A stretch of 64,000 nucleotides of DNA from Candidatus Aminicenantota bacterium (GTDB lineage Bacteria > Acidobacteriota > Aminicenantia > JAMOAD01), in NCBI GenBank assembly GCA_027061995.1, contig JAMOUT010000002.1, positions 5,513-69,512 of the forward strand, given 5' to 3'. This document shows positions 45,332 through 54,910 of this stretch, piece after piece. The notes under the pieces are model-generated. The model made no database searches. It had not been told where the DNA came from and worked only from the letters and a program-made list of their open reading frames with translations. The translations under genes and the position numbers were made by a program. Positions within the stretch are counted from its first letter, which is position 1. The number at the start of each line of letters is the position of its first letter.

Positions 45332-46466
45332 TTTTAATACTCCTTAATAATAAATTTGTTAATTTTTGTGAAGATGCAATCTCTATATCCTCGGGAACTT
45401 TTTGACCGGTTGTCCAGAATGAAAGACTTTTTTTACTGTTAATAATCGTATTAAAAACATTCCCATAATTGAAAGTTTCATCCATTTTTGTGAATATTAT
45501 AGAGGTCGGATTTAATATTTTGTAAAGCTCCATAATTTTTAAAAGATCGATAGATTTTGTTGTGGCTGATAGAACTAACAATTTTTCGACCCCTTTTATA
45601 TCAAGAAATTCAGCATCTCTTAATAGAGAATCTTTATCCGGTTTTCTGCCGGTGGTATCTATAAAAATCAAATCATAATCGGCAAACATTTTCAAATACT
45701 TTTTAAGCTCATCTTTATCGTTTGCAAGAGCAAAAGGAATACCTATCAGAGAAGCGTAGGTTTTAAGTTGTTCCTGAGCTCCTATTCTGTAATTATCAAC
45801 ACTGATGAGTGCAACTTTCTTTTGTTCTCCCAGATAATAATTGGCTGACAATTTTGCTATTGTTGTTGTTTTCCCCACACCCGTGGGACCTACAAAAGCA
45901 ATTATCTGTTTTCTACTGCCATCTATAACCTTAACATCCGGCAAAGCGCTGTAAACAGTTTTCCAAAGAAAAGATTTTAAATAATCATAATTATCCCGAT
46001 ATTTTATGGGAATCTGATAATCCATTATCTTAACTATCTTATTAGCAATAGATTCACTCACTCCTTCATTTAAAAGATATCTGTATATATCGTAAAATTT
46101 ACCGCTGAAATCAAAATTATCCGATTTATGAAATGATTTTTTTATTAACTCTTTAATATCTTTAATCTCCTCTTTCAACGGCTCTATATTCAACTCTTGT
46201 GTGCGAAACTCATCAACCATTTTAACAATATTTGCCAATTCTTTAATTTTTTTACCCTCATCATCTTTTATTTTCACAATTGCGGGTGAAGTTCTGAAAG
46301 GTGGATATGCTGATTCTCTTTCAACAGCTGCAATTATCTCTATCCATTTTTCCCCTTTTTCAGTAATTTGTTTATCGGAAAGGATAAAAGCATCCTCTCC
46401 CATCTCCTCTTTTATCCTCTCCATAGCTTCTTTAATACTTTTAACTTTAAATTTTTTTATCTGCAT
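45318..46466 (-). CDS. flhF: FlhF, SRP-type GTPase for flagellar placement
   Basis: 382 residues: basic/charged B domain (1-110), helical N domain (~115-180) and an SRP-type G domain with GPTGVGKTTTIAKL, SVDNYRIGAQEQLKTYA, IDTTGRKPD and TKMDE. FlhF recruits the first basal-body parts to the cell pole in many bacteria. It lies one base from flhA. Confidence 0.95.
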   Translation of the reverse strand: MQIKKFKVKSIKEAMERIKEEMGEDAFILSDKQITEKGEKWIEIIAAVERESAYPPFRTSPAIVKIKDDEGKKIKELANIVKMVDEFRTQELNIEPLKEEIKDIKELIKKSFHKSDNFDFSGKFYDIYRYLLNEGVSESIANKIVKIMDYQIPIKYRDNYDYLKSFLWKTVYSALPDVKVIDGSRKQIIAFVGPTGVGKTTTIAKLSANYYLGEQKKVALISVDNYRIGAQEQLKTYASLIGIPFALANDKDELKKYLKMFADYDLIFIDTTGRKPDKDSLLRDAEFLDIKGVEKLLVLSATTKSIDLLKIMELYKILNPTSIIFTKMDETFNYGNVFNTIINSKKSLSFWTTGQKVPEDIEIASSQKLTNLLLRSIKNGSS

Positions 46467-46467
46467 T

Positions 46468-48540
46468 TTATACGACTCCTAATGAGATTACTTTTATGTT
46501 TGAAGGGATTTCAGCTGCCGAGAGAATGACAAGATTGGGAATCGCTCTTTCCGTAATTTTTCTAAGATGCACTCTGACATCCGGTGAAGTTAAAATTATC
46601 GGCTGAACTTTTAATCCCGATTTTCCAATTGCTGTTTTTATCCTGTTTATTATCTCCTGCGCTGTTTCAGGTGATAAAAACAATTGTTCGAATCCCTGGG
46701 ATTTATCTATACTTTTTTGAATTATCTCCTCTATATCCTGGTTAAGCACAAGAGCGGGTAATTCATTGTTTTGTGTTAAATATGGCATGACCAAAGATCT
46801 TGCAAGAGATTGTCTTACAAGTTCTGTTAGTTGAGTTAAATCCCGAACAGAAGGAGCATAATCGGCAAGTGTTTCAAGGATTGTAAGCATATCTCTTATT
46901 GAAACATGCTCTTTCAAAAGATTTTGTAAAACTTTATGAATTTGCCCCACACTTAATACCTTAGGGGTAAGTTCTTCAACCACCTTGGGATAATTTTCCC
47001 CTACCATATCTATCAACTTTTGTGTATCCTGCCTGGTTATTATCTCAGAGGCATATTGTTTTATTATCTCTTTCATATGGGTTGATATAACAGTCGAAGG
47101 GTCAACAACAGTATAACCGAGAAATTGAACCTGCTCTCTGTTTTTTTCCTCAATCCAATAAGCTTCAAGATCAAAGGCGGGGTCTTTTGTTTCTATCCCT
47201 TTTATTTTCTCTTTGGCATTTCCCGGATTTATCGCAAGAAGAAGATTAGGATATACTTCCCCTTTTGTTACAGGGATATTTTTAACAAGTATCTGATACT
47301 CTTTCGGAGCCAATTTCAGATTATCTTTTATCCTTATTGAAGGAACTATTATTCCGAGTTCAATAGCAATCTGTTTTCTTGTTGTTTTAATTCTTTTCAA
47401 CAAAGGAGCATCATTTGCCCTGTCAACAAGAGGTATTAGAGAATATCCTACTTCAATGCCGAGGATATCAACTCTGAGAAGTTTTTCTATCCTCTCCGGA
47501 GCGGGAATAGCTTTCCTTTTCTCCATCTCCTCTTTTACCTGTATCGCCTCTTTTGTCTGTTTCTCTTTATATAATCTGTAAGCAAGATATCCGAACAAAC
47601 CTGAAATAATAAAGAAAGGAATTTTAGGTAATCCCGGGACCAGCCCCAATAAAAAGAGTGTCCCTGCACCAAATGCCATAGGTTTTATATTAAAAAATAT
47701 CTGTTTTGTCATGTCCGAGCCGAGATTTGAATCAGCTGCAGCTCTTGTTGCTACAAGACCTCCTGATATCGCTATTAGAAGAGATGGTAGAGCTGAAACA
47801 AGCCCGTCACCTACGGTTAGTATCGTGTATGTTTTAAGAGCTTCCGAAGCTGACATCCCTTTTTGTAAAATTCCTATTAAAAGTCCCCCTATAATGTTTA
47901 TGAAAGTGATAATAATGGAAACAAGAGCTTCCCTTGATGTAAATCTTATCGCACCATCCATTGCCCCGTAAAATTCAGCTTCTTTTCTTATCTCTGCCCT
48001 TCTCTCTTTTGCTTCATCTTCCGTAATTAATCCCGAATTCAAATCAGCATCAATGCTAAGTTGTTTTCCGGGCATGGCATCCAATGTAAACCTTGCTGAA
48101 ACTTCACTCGCCCTAACGGCTCCATGAGCAACAACCATAAATTGTATTGCAATGATAACAATAAATACAATTATACCAACCACATAATTTCCACCTACAA
48201 CGAATTTTCCGAAGGCGGCGATAACATGTCCCGCAGCTGTTATACCCTGATCACCTCGTAAAAGAATCAATCTTGTGGTCGAGATATTAAGAGCCAACCT
48301 GTAAAGTGTTGCTATAAGCAATAAAGAGGGAAAAACAGAAAATGACACAGGTTCGGTTAAATAAGCTGTTATCATTATGATGGAAACCGCAAGTGTTATA
48401 TTTATTGATAGAAAAATATCAAGTAATGCGGGGGGCAATGGAACAAGGATTAAAATAAGAATGGCAATAATAAGAATCGGAGCTACAATATGAGCTTTTT
48501 TTAATAAAAAATTGTCAAGAGTAAGTGTTCCTGCCGGCAT
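46468..48540 (-). CDS. flhA: Flagellar export apparatus protein FlhA
   Basis: 690 residues: about eight N-terminal membrane helices, a conserved loop (AISGGLVATRAAADSNLG... and RFTLDAMPGKQLSIDADLNSG region), and a large cytoplasmic C-domain that docks chaperone-cargo complexes and forms the nonameric ring. Full length for the family. The start is TAATG with flhB, preceded by GAGGAG. Confidence 0.96.
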   Translation of the reverse strand: MPAGTLTLDNFLLKKAHIVAPILIIAILILILVPLPPALLDIFLSINITLAVSIIMITAYLTEPVSFSVFPSLLLIATLYRLALNISTTRLILLRGDQGITAAGHVIAAFGKFVVGGNYVVGIIVFIVIIAIQFMVVAHGAVRASEVSARFTLDAMPGKQLSIDADLNSGLITEDEAKERRAEIRKEAEFYGAMDGAIRFTSREALVSIIITFINIIGGLLIGILQKGMSASEALKTYTILTVGDGLVSALPSLLIAISGGLVATRAAADSNLGSDMTKQIFFNIKPMAFGAGTLFLLGLVPGLPKIPFFIISGLFGYLAYRLYKEKQTKEAIQVKEEMEKRKAIPAPERIEKLLRVDILGIEVGYSLIPLVDRANDAPLLKRIKTTRKQIAIELGIIVPSIRIKDNLKLAPKEYQILVKNIPVTKGEVYPNLLLAINPGNAKEKIKGIETKDPAFDLEAYWIEEKNREQVQFLGYTVVDPSTVISTHMKEIIKQYASEIITRQDTQKLIDMVGENYPKVVEELTPKVLSVGQIHKVLQNLLKEHVSIRDMLTILETLADYAPSVRDLTQLTELVRQSLARSLVMPYLTQNNELPALVLNQDIEEIIQKSIDKSQGFEQLFLSPETAQEIINRIKTAIGKSGLKVQPIILTSPDVRVHLRKITERAIPNLVILSAAEIPSNIKVISLGVV

Positions 48541-49607
48541 TAAAGTCTCCTCTTTTTTAACTTATATACATATGCCAATACTTCGGCAACAGCTTGGTAT
48601 AATTCAACGGTTATTGTCTCATTAATTTCTACATCCTTATAAATCCGCCTTGCAAGTGGAGGATTTTCAACTATCGGAACACTGTTTTCCTTTGCCACCT
48701 GTTTAATTTTAAGTGCTATATAATCAACTCCCTTTGCAACAAGTTCAGGTGCCTTCATACTTGATTTATCATATTTTAGGGCAACCGCAAAATGTGTAGG
48801 ATTTGTTATGACCACATCAGCCTTAGGAACCTCCTGCATCATCCTTTTCATGGCATAACCAAATTGTATGTTTCTGATTCTACCTTTTATCTGAGGATCT
48901 CCCTCATATTGTTTAAACTCCTCTTTTATCTCTTTTTTACTCATTTTTAAATTTTCAATATAATCATATTTTTGATACAGATAATCAAAGATAGACAAAA
49001 ACATTATAAATAATGCAACCTTAAATGTTATTGCAAATGCAATGCTTCCGATGATTTTTAAAATAATTATAAGCGGGTTTCTCGTTATAAACATTATTTT
49101 TTCAAAATTTCCGCTGATTGTTGAAAAAGCAATCCACGCTATAATAGAAACCTTAATAAAATTTTTTATTAATTCTACAATCGTTCCTCTTGATATAAGA
49201 ACTTTTTTAATCCCTTTAACAGGATTCAATCTACCGAAATTCAATGATAATTTTTTAAATTTTATAAAAAATCCTCCCTGCGGAATAGTAGTTATAAAAG
49301 AGATCATTATAAACAATGCTGTTATCGGAATTAATATTGATACATATGTCATCAAACCGTTTCTCATTACGAAAATAAAATTAGTTGAATTTAATCTCAT
49401 ACTTCCTGCCAAACCATAATAAAAAACAAAAGAGTCCTTTATTTTATTACCGATAAACGGAAGATAATATATCATCATCAAAGATATGGTTAACAGTATC
49501 ACCCCCTCACTTATCTCTTTTGATCTCGGAACATTTCCCTCATCCTTGGCTTTTTTTAATCTCCATTGCGTAGGTTTTTCCGTCTTGCTCGACTTATCTT
49601 CCGGCAT
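48540..49607 (-). CDS. flhB: Flagellar export switch protein FlhB
   Basis: 355 residues: four membrane helices, then a cytoplasmic domain with the autocleavage motif NPTH in DVVITNPTHFAVALKY. Cleavage between N and P switches export specificity from hook to filament proteins. The opening SSKTEKPTQWRLKKAKDEGNVPRS is typical. Three bases separate it from fliR. Confidence 0.96.
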   Translation of the reverse strand: MPEDKSSKTEKPTQWRLKKAKDEGNVPRSKEISEGVILLTISLMMIYYLPFIGNKIKDSFVFYYGLAGSMRLNSTNFIFVMRNGLMTYVSILIPITALFIMISFITTIPQGGFFIKFKKLSLNFGRLNPVKGIKKVLISRGTIVELIKNFIKVSIIAWIAFSTISGNFEKIMFITRNPLIIILKIIGSIAFAITFKVALFIMFLSIFDYLYQKYDYIENLKMSKKEIKEEFKQYEGDPQIKGRIRNIQFGYAMKRMMQEVPKADVVITNPTHFAVALKYDKSSMKAPELVAKGVDYIALKIKQVAKENSVPIVENPPLARRIYKDVEINETITVELYQAVAEVLAYVYKLKKRRL

Positions 49608-49610
49608 CTT

Positions 49611-50381
49611 TTACCTCATTAAAAAATAATTTGATACAACTGTAGGGATATCCCTAACTCCGTTTTTCCATAAACCGAACGAGATTGAGAATATGAATGA
49701 GAGAGCAATCAAACCGAGAGCTATTTTGAGTGGAAACCCAACAAAAATTATCTGAATCTTAGGGGAAACTTTACCTATTAATCCGAGCGTAATATCAACG
49801 GCGATAACAGTTGCTATACCAGGGGCACCTATCTTTATTGCCGTTAAAAATACTTTTTTTATTAAAAACACTATATAATTCAAACTTCCTATCTTTACCA
49901 CAAAAACACCCGGAGGTATATATTTGAAACTTTCTTTCATAGCCCATATAAAATAATAGTGTCCGTTTATAGCTATAAAGATAGTGGTTGCAAGGAGTAA
50001 TGAAAAAATGGTTAAAATATTATTATTAACATTACTCATGGGATCCACCATAGAAGCCATTGTAAATCCAATCTGAAATCCCAGAACTTCACCCATAATA
50101 ATAATACTCATGAATATTAGATTTACAATAAACCCTAACATATAACCCGCTAATATCTCCTTTATAAAACATATTGATAACATAAACATATTAGATGGGA
50201 TTATCCAAGTTTTAAATCCGACAAACGGAAAAATCACTACCGCTATAAGCATTGAAAACATTAATTTGGATTTATTCGGAATAGATGGACTTGAAAAAAT
50301 GGAAATAGCTGCTAAAAAAGCCGTTATTCTCACCATCACAAGAAAAAATTGTTTCCAATAAAACATATTTAAAAGTTCCAT
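49611..50381 (-). CDS. fliR: Flagellar export gate protein FliR
   Basis: 256 residues with the usual hydrophobic pattern; recognisable family elements are ISIFSSPSIPNKSK near the N-terminus, EILAGYMLGFIVNLIFM and GFQIGFTMASMVDP. FliR forms the export gate with FliP and FliQ. It directly abuts fliQ. Confidence 0.94.
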   Translation of the reverse strand: MELLNMFYWKQFFLVMVRITAFLAAISIFSSPSIPNKSKLMFSMLIAVVIFPFVGFKTWIIPSNMFMLSICFIKEILAGYMLGFIVNLIFMSIIIMGEVLGFQIGFTMASMVDPMSNVNNNILTIFSLLLATTIFIAINGHYYFIWAMKESFKYIPPGVFVVKIGSLNYIVFLIKKVFLTAIKIGAPGIATVIAVDITLGLIGKVSPKIQIIFVGFPLKIALGLIALSFIFSISFGLWKNGVRDIPTVVSNYFLMR

Positions 50382-50654
50382 CTACCCTCTTATGAAATAA
50401 GGGATATTTTTCAGCAAATAATGGACAAGAGAGATAAGTTTATTAAGCATCCATGGCATCGTAAAAAAAAACACAACTATTGCACCGAGAACCTTAGGTG
50501 CGAAATTCAGAGTTGCATCTGAAATGGATGTCGCAGCCTGAAAAATACTTATAAATAACCCTATTAATAATGAAATGATTAATATAGGAGCCGAAACTAA
50601 TATTGCGGTCCAAATCGCTTGCTTAGCTATCGCTAATATCAATGCTTCACTCAT
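50382..50654 (-). CDS. fliQ: Flagellar export gate protein FliQ
   Basis: 90 residues, two membrane helices, with the family core VSAPILIISLLIGLFISIFQAATSI and the KVLGAIVVFFFTMPWMLNKLI end. It sits between FliP and FliR in the gate helix, and is one base from fliP. Confidence 0.95.
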   Translation of the reverse strand: MSEALILAIAKQAIWTAILVSAPILIISLLIGLFISIFQAATSISDATLNFAPKVLGAIVVFFFTMPWMLNKLISLVHYLLKNIPYFIRG

Positions 50655-50655
50655 A

Positions 50656-51399
50656 TTATCCTCCGAAACTCTTTACCAATGCCCCTACAAGCAAAGTCCA
50701 ACCATCCGCCATAATAAAAAGTATAATTTTAAACGGAAGAGAAACCATAACAGGGGGGAGAAAAATCATCCCCAATGAAACAAGAATGGATGCAACAACC
50801 ACATCAATTATCAAAAAAGGGATATATAGTAAAAAACCTATCTCGAATCCTGTTTTTATCTCACTTAAAATATATGCCGGAATAAGAGTTGTCATTTGAA
50901 CTGCATCTCTGTTCTTAGGAGGAGCGGATTTGGATAAAGAGATAATAAATTTCAGATCTTTTTCCCTCGTTTGCCTAAGCATATACTTTTTCAGTGGGAT
51001 ACCCGCTTTTTGAACAGCTTGTATCTCATTAATTTTCCCGCTTTCATAGGGAACAATAGCCTGACTATATATATTATTGAATGTGGGGGTCATTATGAAA
51101 ACGGTTAAAAAAAGAGACAATCCCACTATAACCTGACTCGGAGGCATCTCTCTCGCTCCAAGCGCTTGTTTTAAAAAATAAAAAGTTATAAGTATTCTTG
51201 TAAAAGAGGTTAAAATCACAAAAAGTGTTGGCAATAGGGAGAGAAAGGTCAACAAAACTGCGATTTTTACAGGCAATGACCATGAATTAACCCCTTTTAC
51301 ATTAATTGTGAAAGAGGGATTATCAGCGGGTGGGGCTGCCCATATATTAGCCGATAATAATAGAATAATTATAATAAGAATAATTTTTTGTTTTTTCAT
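50656..51399 (-). CDS. fliP: Flagellar export gate protein FliP
   Basis: 247 residues: signal peptide (IILIIIILLLSANIWA), then the conserved PTLFVILTSFTRILITFYFLKQALG, QVIVGLSLFLT, and C-terminal IPFLIIDVVVASILVSLGMIFLPP. It forms the pentameric core of the export gate. The start overlaps the fliO stop (ATGA). Confidence 0.96.
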   Translation of the reverse strand: MKKQKIILIIIILLLSANIWAAPPADNPSFTINVKGVNSWSLPVKIAVLLTFLSLLPTLFVILTSFTRILITFYFLKQALGAREMPPSQVIVGLSLFLTVFIMTPTFNNIYSQAIVPYESGKINEIQAVQKAGIPLKKYMLRQTREKDLKFIISLSKSAPPKNRDAVQMTTLIPAYILSEIKTGFEIGFLLYIPFLIIDVVVASILVSLGMIFLPPVMVSLPFKIILFIMADGWTLLVGALVKSFGG

Positions 51400-51767
51400 T
51401 TTTCAACCGATTTAACCTCTTTTAATTTTTCCTTGAATATGTTGAAAAAACTCCCGCTTTTCTCATTATGCTTGCTGTTTACACTTTCTTCATTCAATTC
51501 CAATGATTTGATATAATTAACCGTTTGAGGAGTTACTCCCAATAAAATTGTTTCCTTGTCTATTTTAACTATATAAAGATATCTCCTTTCCCCGAGAGGA
51601 TATCGGGATATTATTTTAATCATACTTGAATTCAGCAAGCCTCCGTTTTTCATGTTTACTTTTTTCATAATATAGCTTAAAAGAAAAATAAGCCCGAGTA
51701 TGAAAAGCAAAGCTAAAAAAACTTTAAAAGAGGAGTATGAAAAATTTTGTCCGTTTATCTGCTGCAT
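51396..51767 (-). CDS. fliO: Flagellar assembly protein FliO
   Basis: 123 residues: one membrane helix (~14-34) followed by a small cytoplasmic domain with SRYPLGERRYLYIVKIDKETILLGVTPQ, the FliO/FliZ signature. It helps stabilise or assemble FliP. It starts TGATG with fliN. Confidence 0.88.
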   Translation of the reverse strand: MQQINGQNFSYSSFKVFLALLFILGLIFLLSYIMKKVNMKNGGLLNSSMIKIISRYPLGERRYLYIVKIDKETILLGVTPQTVNYIKSLELNEESVNSKHNEKSGSFFNIFKEKLKEVKSVEK

Positions 51768-52081
51768 CAGATCTCCCTCGGATCATATACATCTGTTATT
51801 CTAATACCGAAAGTGCTTTCTATAACGGTTATTTCACCTTTACCGAAATAGCTTCCGTTAATATAAATATCAACGCTTTCACCCGCCGATTTATTAAGTC
51901 TAATAACGGAACCTATTTGAAGATTTAGAAATTCCTTAACAGACATCAACTTTCTGCCGAGATCAACTTCAATATCAGCTCTTAAATCAATGAAATTTTC
52001 CCAATCTTTAATAATCTTTTTAAAAGCGGGAAGAGATTCAATCTCTTTTCCCACATCATCAATGTTTGAAATATCAACCAT
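51767..52081 (-). CDS. fliN: Flagellar motor switch protein FliN
   Basis: 104 residues, essentially one SpoA domain: IEVDLGRKLMSVKEFLNLQIGSVIRLNKSAGESVDIYINGSYFGKGEITVIESTFGIRIT compressed to family motifs LxxGSVIxL and NGxxxGxGEV. It forms the lower C-ring and docks FliH cargo. A second SpoA protein, FliY, is encoded 9 kb downstream, so both types coexist. Eleven bases separate it from fliL. Confidence 0.9.
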   Translation of the reverse strand: MVDISNIDDVGKEIESLPAFKKIIKDWENFIDLRADIEVDLGRKLMSVKEFLNLQIGSVIRLNKSAGESVDIYINGSYFGKGEITVIESTFGIRITDVYDPREI

Positions 52082-52092
52082 TTTTTACCTCT

Positions 52093-52707
52093 CTATTGAA
52101 TTACAAAATCAATAAAATAACAGTTTGTAATAATATCCTCTCCGAATTCTTTATTTAACACCTCATTCACCTTAGCAATAATCTCTTGCTTTAAAGATAG
52201 TTTTCCCGATACTGTTTTTAACTCTTCAAAAGTTTTAGAACTTAAAATCAAAAAAATCACATCTCTGATCTTCGGAATCAATAGCTCATTTGTCCTAATC
52301 TTATCTTCATACTCTTTTTTACTTAACTCGAGTTTTAACATAACTTTCATATATCTTCTTCCTATAGGATCATTCAGATTAACTATGAATTCATTTAAGG
52401 ATAAAATCCCTTTTTGAGTCTCACCATTATCCTTGGCAAGGTCAGTTTCATCTTCACCGGTTGTTTCTTTTGCAGAGGTATTATCCTGAGCATCTGTCTT
52501 TTGAGTTGTATCACCACTTTTAACAACCTTGTTTTCCCCGTTCTTTACATCCGTTTTCTCAACAGGTGGTTGCTTAGGTGCAAGAAAAAATTTATAAACG
52601 GCAATTCCTCCTCCGAATGATAACAAAACTATGATTATCACCATGATTAAAGAAATCCCTTTCTTACCCTCTTTTTCTCCCAAATCAATTTTTTCTTCTT
52701 CTCCCAT
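52093..52707 (-). CDS. fliL: Flagellar basal body-associated protein FliL
   Basis: 204 residues: a membrane helix (~19-42), an unusually long acidic and Thr/Asp-rich linker (~45-100), then the FliL periplasmic domain (LNEFIVNLNDPIGRRYMKVMLKLEL...IRDVIFLILSSKTFEEL). FliL surrounds stator units and supports torque. It abuts motB. Confidence 0.92.
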   Translation of the reverse strand: MGEEEKIDLGEKEGKKGISLIMVIIIVLLSFGGGIAVYKFFLAPKQPPVEKTDVKNGENKVVKSGDTTQKTDAQDNTSAKETTGEDETDLAKDNGETQKGILSLNEFIVNLNDPIGRRYMKVMLKLELSKKEYEDKIRTNELLIPKIRDVIFLILSSKTFEELKTVSGKLSLKQEIIAKVNEVLNKEFGEDIITNCYFIDFVIQ

Positions 52708-53388
52708 TTAAATCCTCCTTAAATATATTGTTATTTCAACTCTTCTGTTTTTACTTCTGTTCTCGGGAGTTGTCTCGGGATACAACGGATTTGAAGAACC
52801 ATAACCCGCAACAGCCATATTGCTTGTATCAACTCCCGCATTTTTAAAATAATTAAGAACAGCAACAGCTCTTTTTATGGATAAAAGTTCATTGTCTATT
52901 TTTTTTGATACTGTATTATCAGTATGTCCTTCAATTACGATGGAAGTATTATACTGTTTTAAAATCCCGGCTATTTTCTCAAGAACCTTATATGACGAGG
53001 GTAATAGTTTATATTGATTGACATGAAATAACAGTTTTTCACCGATTATCAAGGTTAATTTTTGATATCCAGAATATAATCTCACCTCACCCGATCCTTT
53101 ATAATTATTGTAAAGTTCCCCCAAATTATCAATGAGTTTTATCTCTTTTTCCGTAAGCCTGACGATAGGAACTCCGGGTATAGGGGTAAAATTTATATTT
53201 TCTGAAGGATAATCATTTGATTTATTGATATTTACATTTAACATATTTTTAAATAATCTGTATCCTTCGGGTGTAATATTAGAGATGCCGAAAAGCATTA
53301 CAAAAAAAGTTAAAAGCAATGTTGACACATCGGAAAAAGTAAGCATCCACTTAGTTTCAACACTTTTCGTAAACATCCTTTTTTTCAT
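52708..53388 (-). CDS. motB: Flagellar stator protein MotB
   Basis: 226 residues: one membrane helix with the ion-binding Asp, D20 in FSDVSTLLLTFFVML, and an OmpA-like peptidoglycan-binding domain (EGHTDNTVSKKIDN, NRSKNRRVEITI). It anchors the MotA/B stator. It follows a second, Asp-less MotB-like gene. Whether it couples protons or sodium cannot be read reliably by eye. Confidence 0.93.
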   Translation of the reverse strand: MKKRMFTKSVETKWMLTFSDVSTLLLTFFVMLFGISNITPEGYRLFKNMLNVNINKSNDYPSENINFTPIPGVPIVRLTEKEIKLIDNLGELYNNYKGSGEVRLYSGYQKLTLIIGEKLLFHVNQYKLLPSSYKVLEKIAGILKQYNTSIVIEGHTDNTVSKKIDNELLSIKRAVAVLNYFKNAGVDTSNMAVAGYGSSNPLYPETTPENRSKNRRVEITIYLRRI

Positions 53389-54057
53389 TTAATCCTCATC
53401 TACAAATTTTATCTTCAGAAAAGAGCTTTCTTTATCATCTTCAAGATTGCCGTATCCCATTATAACCATCTTCTTTTGTTCCACACCTTGCTGTTTGAAA
53501 AATTTATAAACAGTTAAAGCTTTTAGTGCGGCAAATTCATAACTGTTAATATTACCGCTCTCTTTCTGATTTGAAAATCCCTCTATATAAATATAATAAG
53601 GGAGATATTTAGCAAGATAACCTATCTTAACAAGTTCTATATAAGCCTTGGGATTGATAGCTGTTTTTCCTTTCTCAAAGATGGTTTTCGTCGGAAAACT
53701 TAATGATGCTCCGTTATCTCCAACTCTTACTCCCAATTTTATTAAATCGGCATCATTTAAATATTCCTCCATCTTTTTCTTGGTTAAACCTTTTTCCCTC
53801 AGTTCTTTTATTATAACAGCCAAGTTATCCCCCTCCCCTGTATCAAGAATGGATATTTTTCCCCTTCCTTTCCCTTTTTTGAAAACAAGAGATTGTTTAT
53901 AGGATTTTTGGAAAGCTTTCATTTTTTTCATTGTTTTTATGGTATAAGATGAAAGAGAGATGAAAAAAGTCAGAACAATTAAAATCATGGAGATATAAAG
54001 TGGAAGCCATCTGTTTTTTTTACTATTTGTTTTATTTTTTATTTTTCTCTTTATCAT
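53389..54057 (-). CDS. MotB-like protein lacking the channel aspartate
   Basis: 222 residues with the MotB layout: a basic N-terminus, one membrane helix and an OmpA-like C-domain. Where MotB has its essential Asp, eight residues before TFF, this protein has S23 (YISMILIVLTFF). The OmpA domain is also degenerate: the NRRVEI end is replaced by SSFLKIKF. It cannot conduct ions in the normal way. It lies exactly between motA (ATGA overlap) and true motB, so an accessory or hetero-stator role is possible. Alternatively it is a divergent duplicate. Confidence 0.82.
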   Translation of the reverse strand: MIKRKIKNKTNSKKNRWLPLYISMILIVLTFFISLSSYTIKTMKKMKAFQKSYKQSLVFKKGKGRGKISILDTGEGDNLAVIIKELREKGLTKKKMEEYLNDADLIKLGVRVGDNGASLSFPTKTIFEKGKTAINPKAYIELVKIGYLAKYLPYYIYIEGFSNQKESGNINSYEFAALKALTVYKFFKQQGVEQKKMVIMGYGNLEDDKESSFLKIKFVDED

Positions 54058-54830
54058 AAAGAACCTTCTCTAAGATATCTTTCCCTTATATTTGTCGGCA
54101 GAAAGGAGACAAGTTTTTGCTCCACAACTCTCGGTATATCACCTTGCTGAACGGTTAATAAGCCATTCATAATCATCTGTTTTTTAAGAATTTCAAAATT
54201 TGATCTCTCTTTTAATTTACCGGCAATGGGGAGAAAAACCACATTAGCAAGAATAGCTCCGTAAAAAGTTGTAACAAGTGCTATGGACATTGCAGGTCCT
54301 ATTTTGGAGGGACTATCAAGAGATTTAAGCATTAAAATCAGACCTATCAGAGTTCCTATCATTCCGAAAGCTGGAGCATAATTACCCATGGCCTCAAATA
54401 ATTCGTAACCTATTCTATGCCTCTCGGAAAGATAATCAATCTCATTTTCCAAAACCTCTTTTATAGTAATCGGATCAATTCCGTCAACTATCATCCTCAA
54501 TCCTTCCGCAAGAAAAGTATCCTCTTCATCATCTATATATTTTTCAAGTGCAAGAAGCCCGTCTCTTCTTGAGACTCTCGAAAACTCAACAATCCGAGGA
54601 ACAATGTCGATAAGTTCATCAGCGGAATAGAAAAAGGCGTTTTTAACAACTTTAAACACTTTAAGAATATCTTTAAGCTGATAATTAACAAGAACGGCTC
54701 CGAAAGTTCCACCGAGAACTATCAATATGGATTGCCAATTAAAAAACACATTAAGATTACCTTGAGATGCTATGGCAATCACAACCAAACCGAAAGAAGT
54801 TACAATTCCGAGTAAAGTCGTTAAATCCAA
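54054..54830 (-). CDS. motA: Flagellar stator protein MotA
   Basis: 258 residues with four membrane helices and the MotA cores EGLRMIVDGID, MGNYAPAFGMIGTLIGLILML and SIALVTTFYGAILANVVFLPIAGKLKERS. It forms the stator pentamer around MotB. It starts at TTG with GGAGG six bases upstream. It is the first gene of the 17 kb operon; a sigma-54-like promoter lies just ahead. Confidence 0.95.
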   Translation of the reverse strand: MDLTTLLGIVTSFGLVVIAIASQGNLNVFFNWQSILIVLGGTFGAVLVNYQLKDILKVFKVVKNAFFYSADELIDIVPRIVEFSRVSRRDGLLALEKYIDDEEDTFLAEGLRMIVDGIDPITIKEVLENEIDYLSERHRIGYELFEAMGNYAPAFGMIGTLIGLILMLKSLDSPSKIGPAMSIALVTTFYGAILANVVFLPIAGKLKERSNFEILKKQMIMNGLLTVQQGDIPRVVEQKLVSFLPTNIRERYLREGSL

Positions 54831-54853
54831 TTTAAACCTCCGAAAACTTTAAT

Positions 54854-54869
54854 ATCAATTTTCATGCCA
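54854..54869 (-). promoter_or_regulatory. Sigma-54-like promoter ahead of motA
   Basis: Minus strand TGGCATGAAAATTGAT matches the -24/-12 consensus (TGGCAC-N5-TTGC) with GG intact; the -12 element is TTGA instead of TTGC. Transcription would begin shortly before the GGAGG of motA. An NtrC-type activator with GAFTGA is encoded at 36081-37406. Confidence 0.55.
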
Positions 54870-54910
54870 TGACCACACCTTTATATTACCATTATTCAAT
54901 GATTCTTCAG

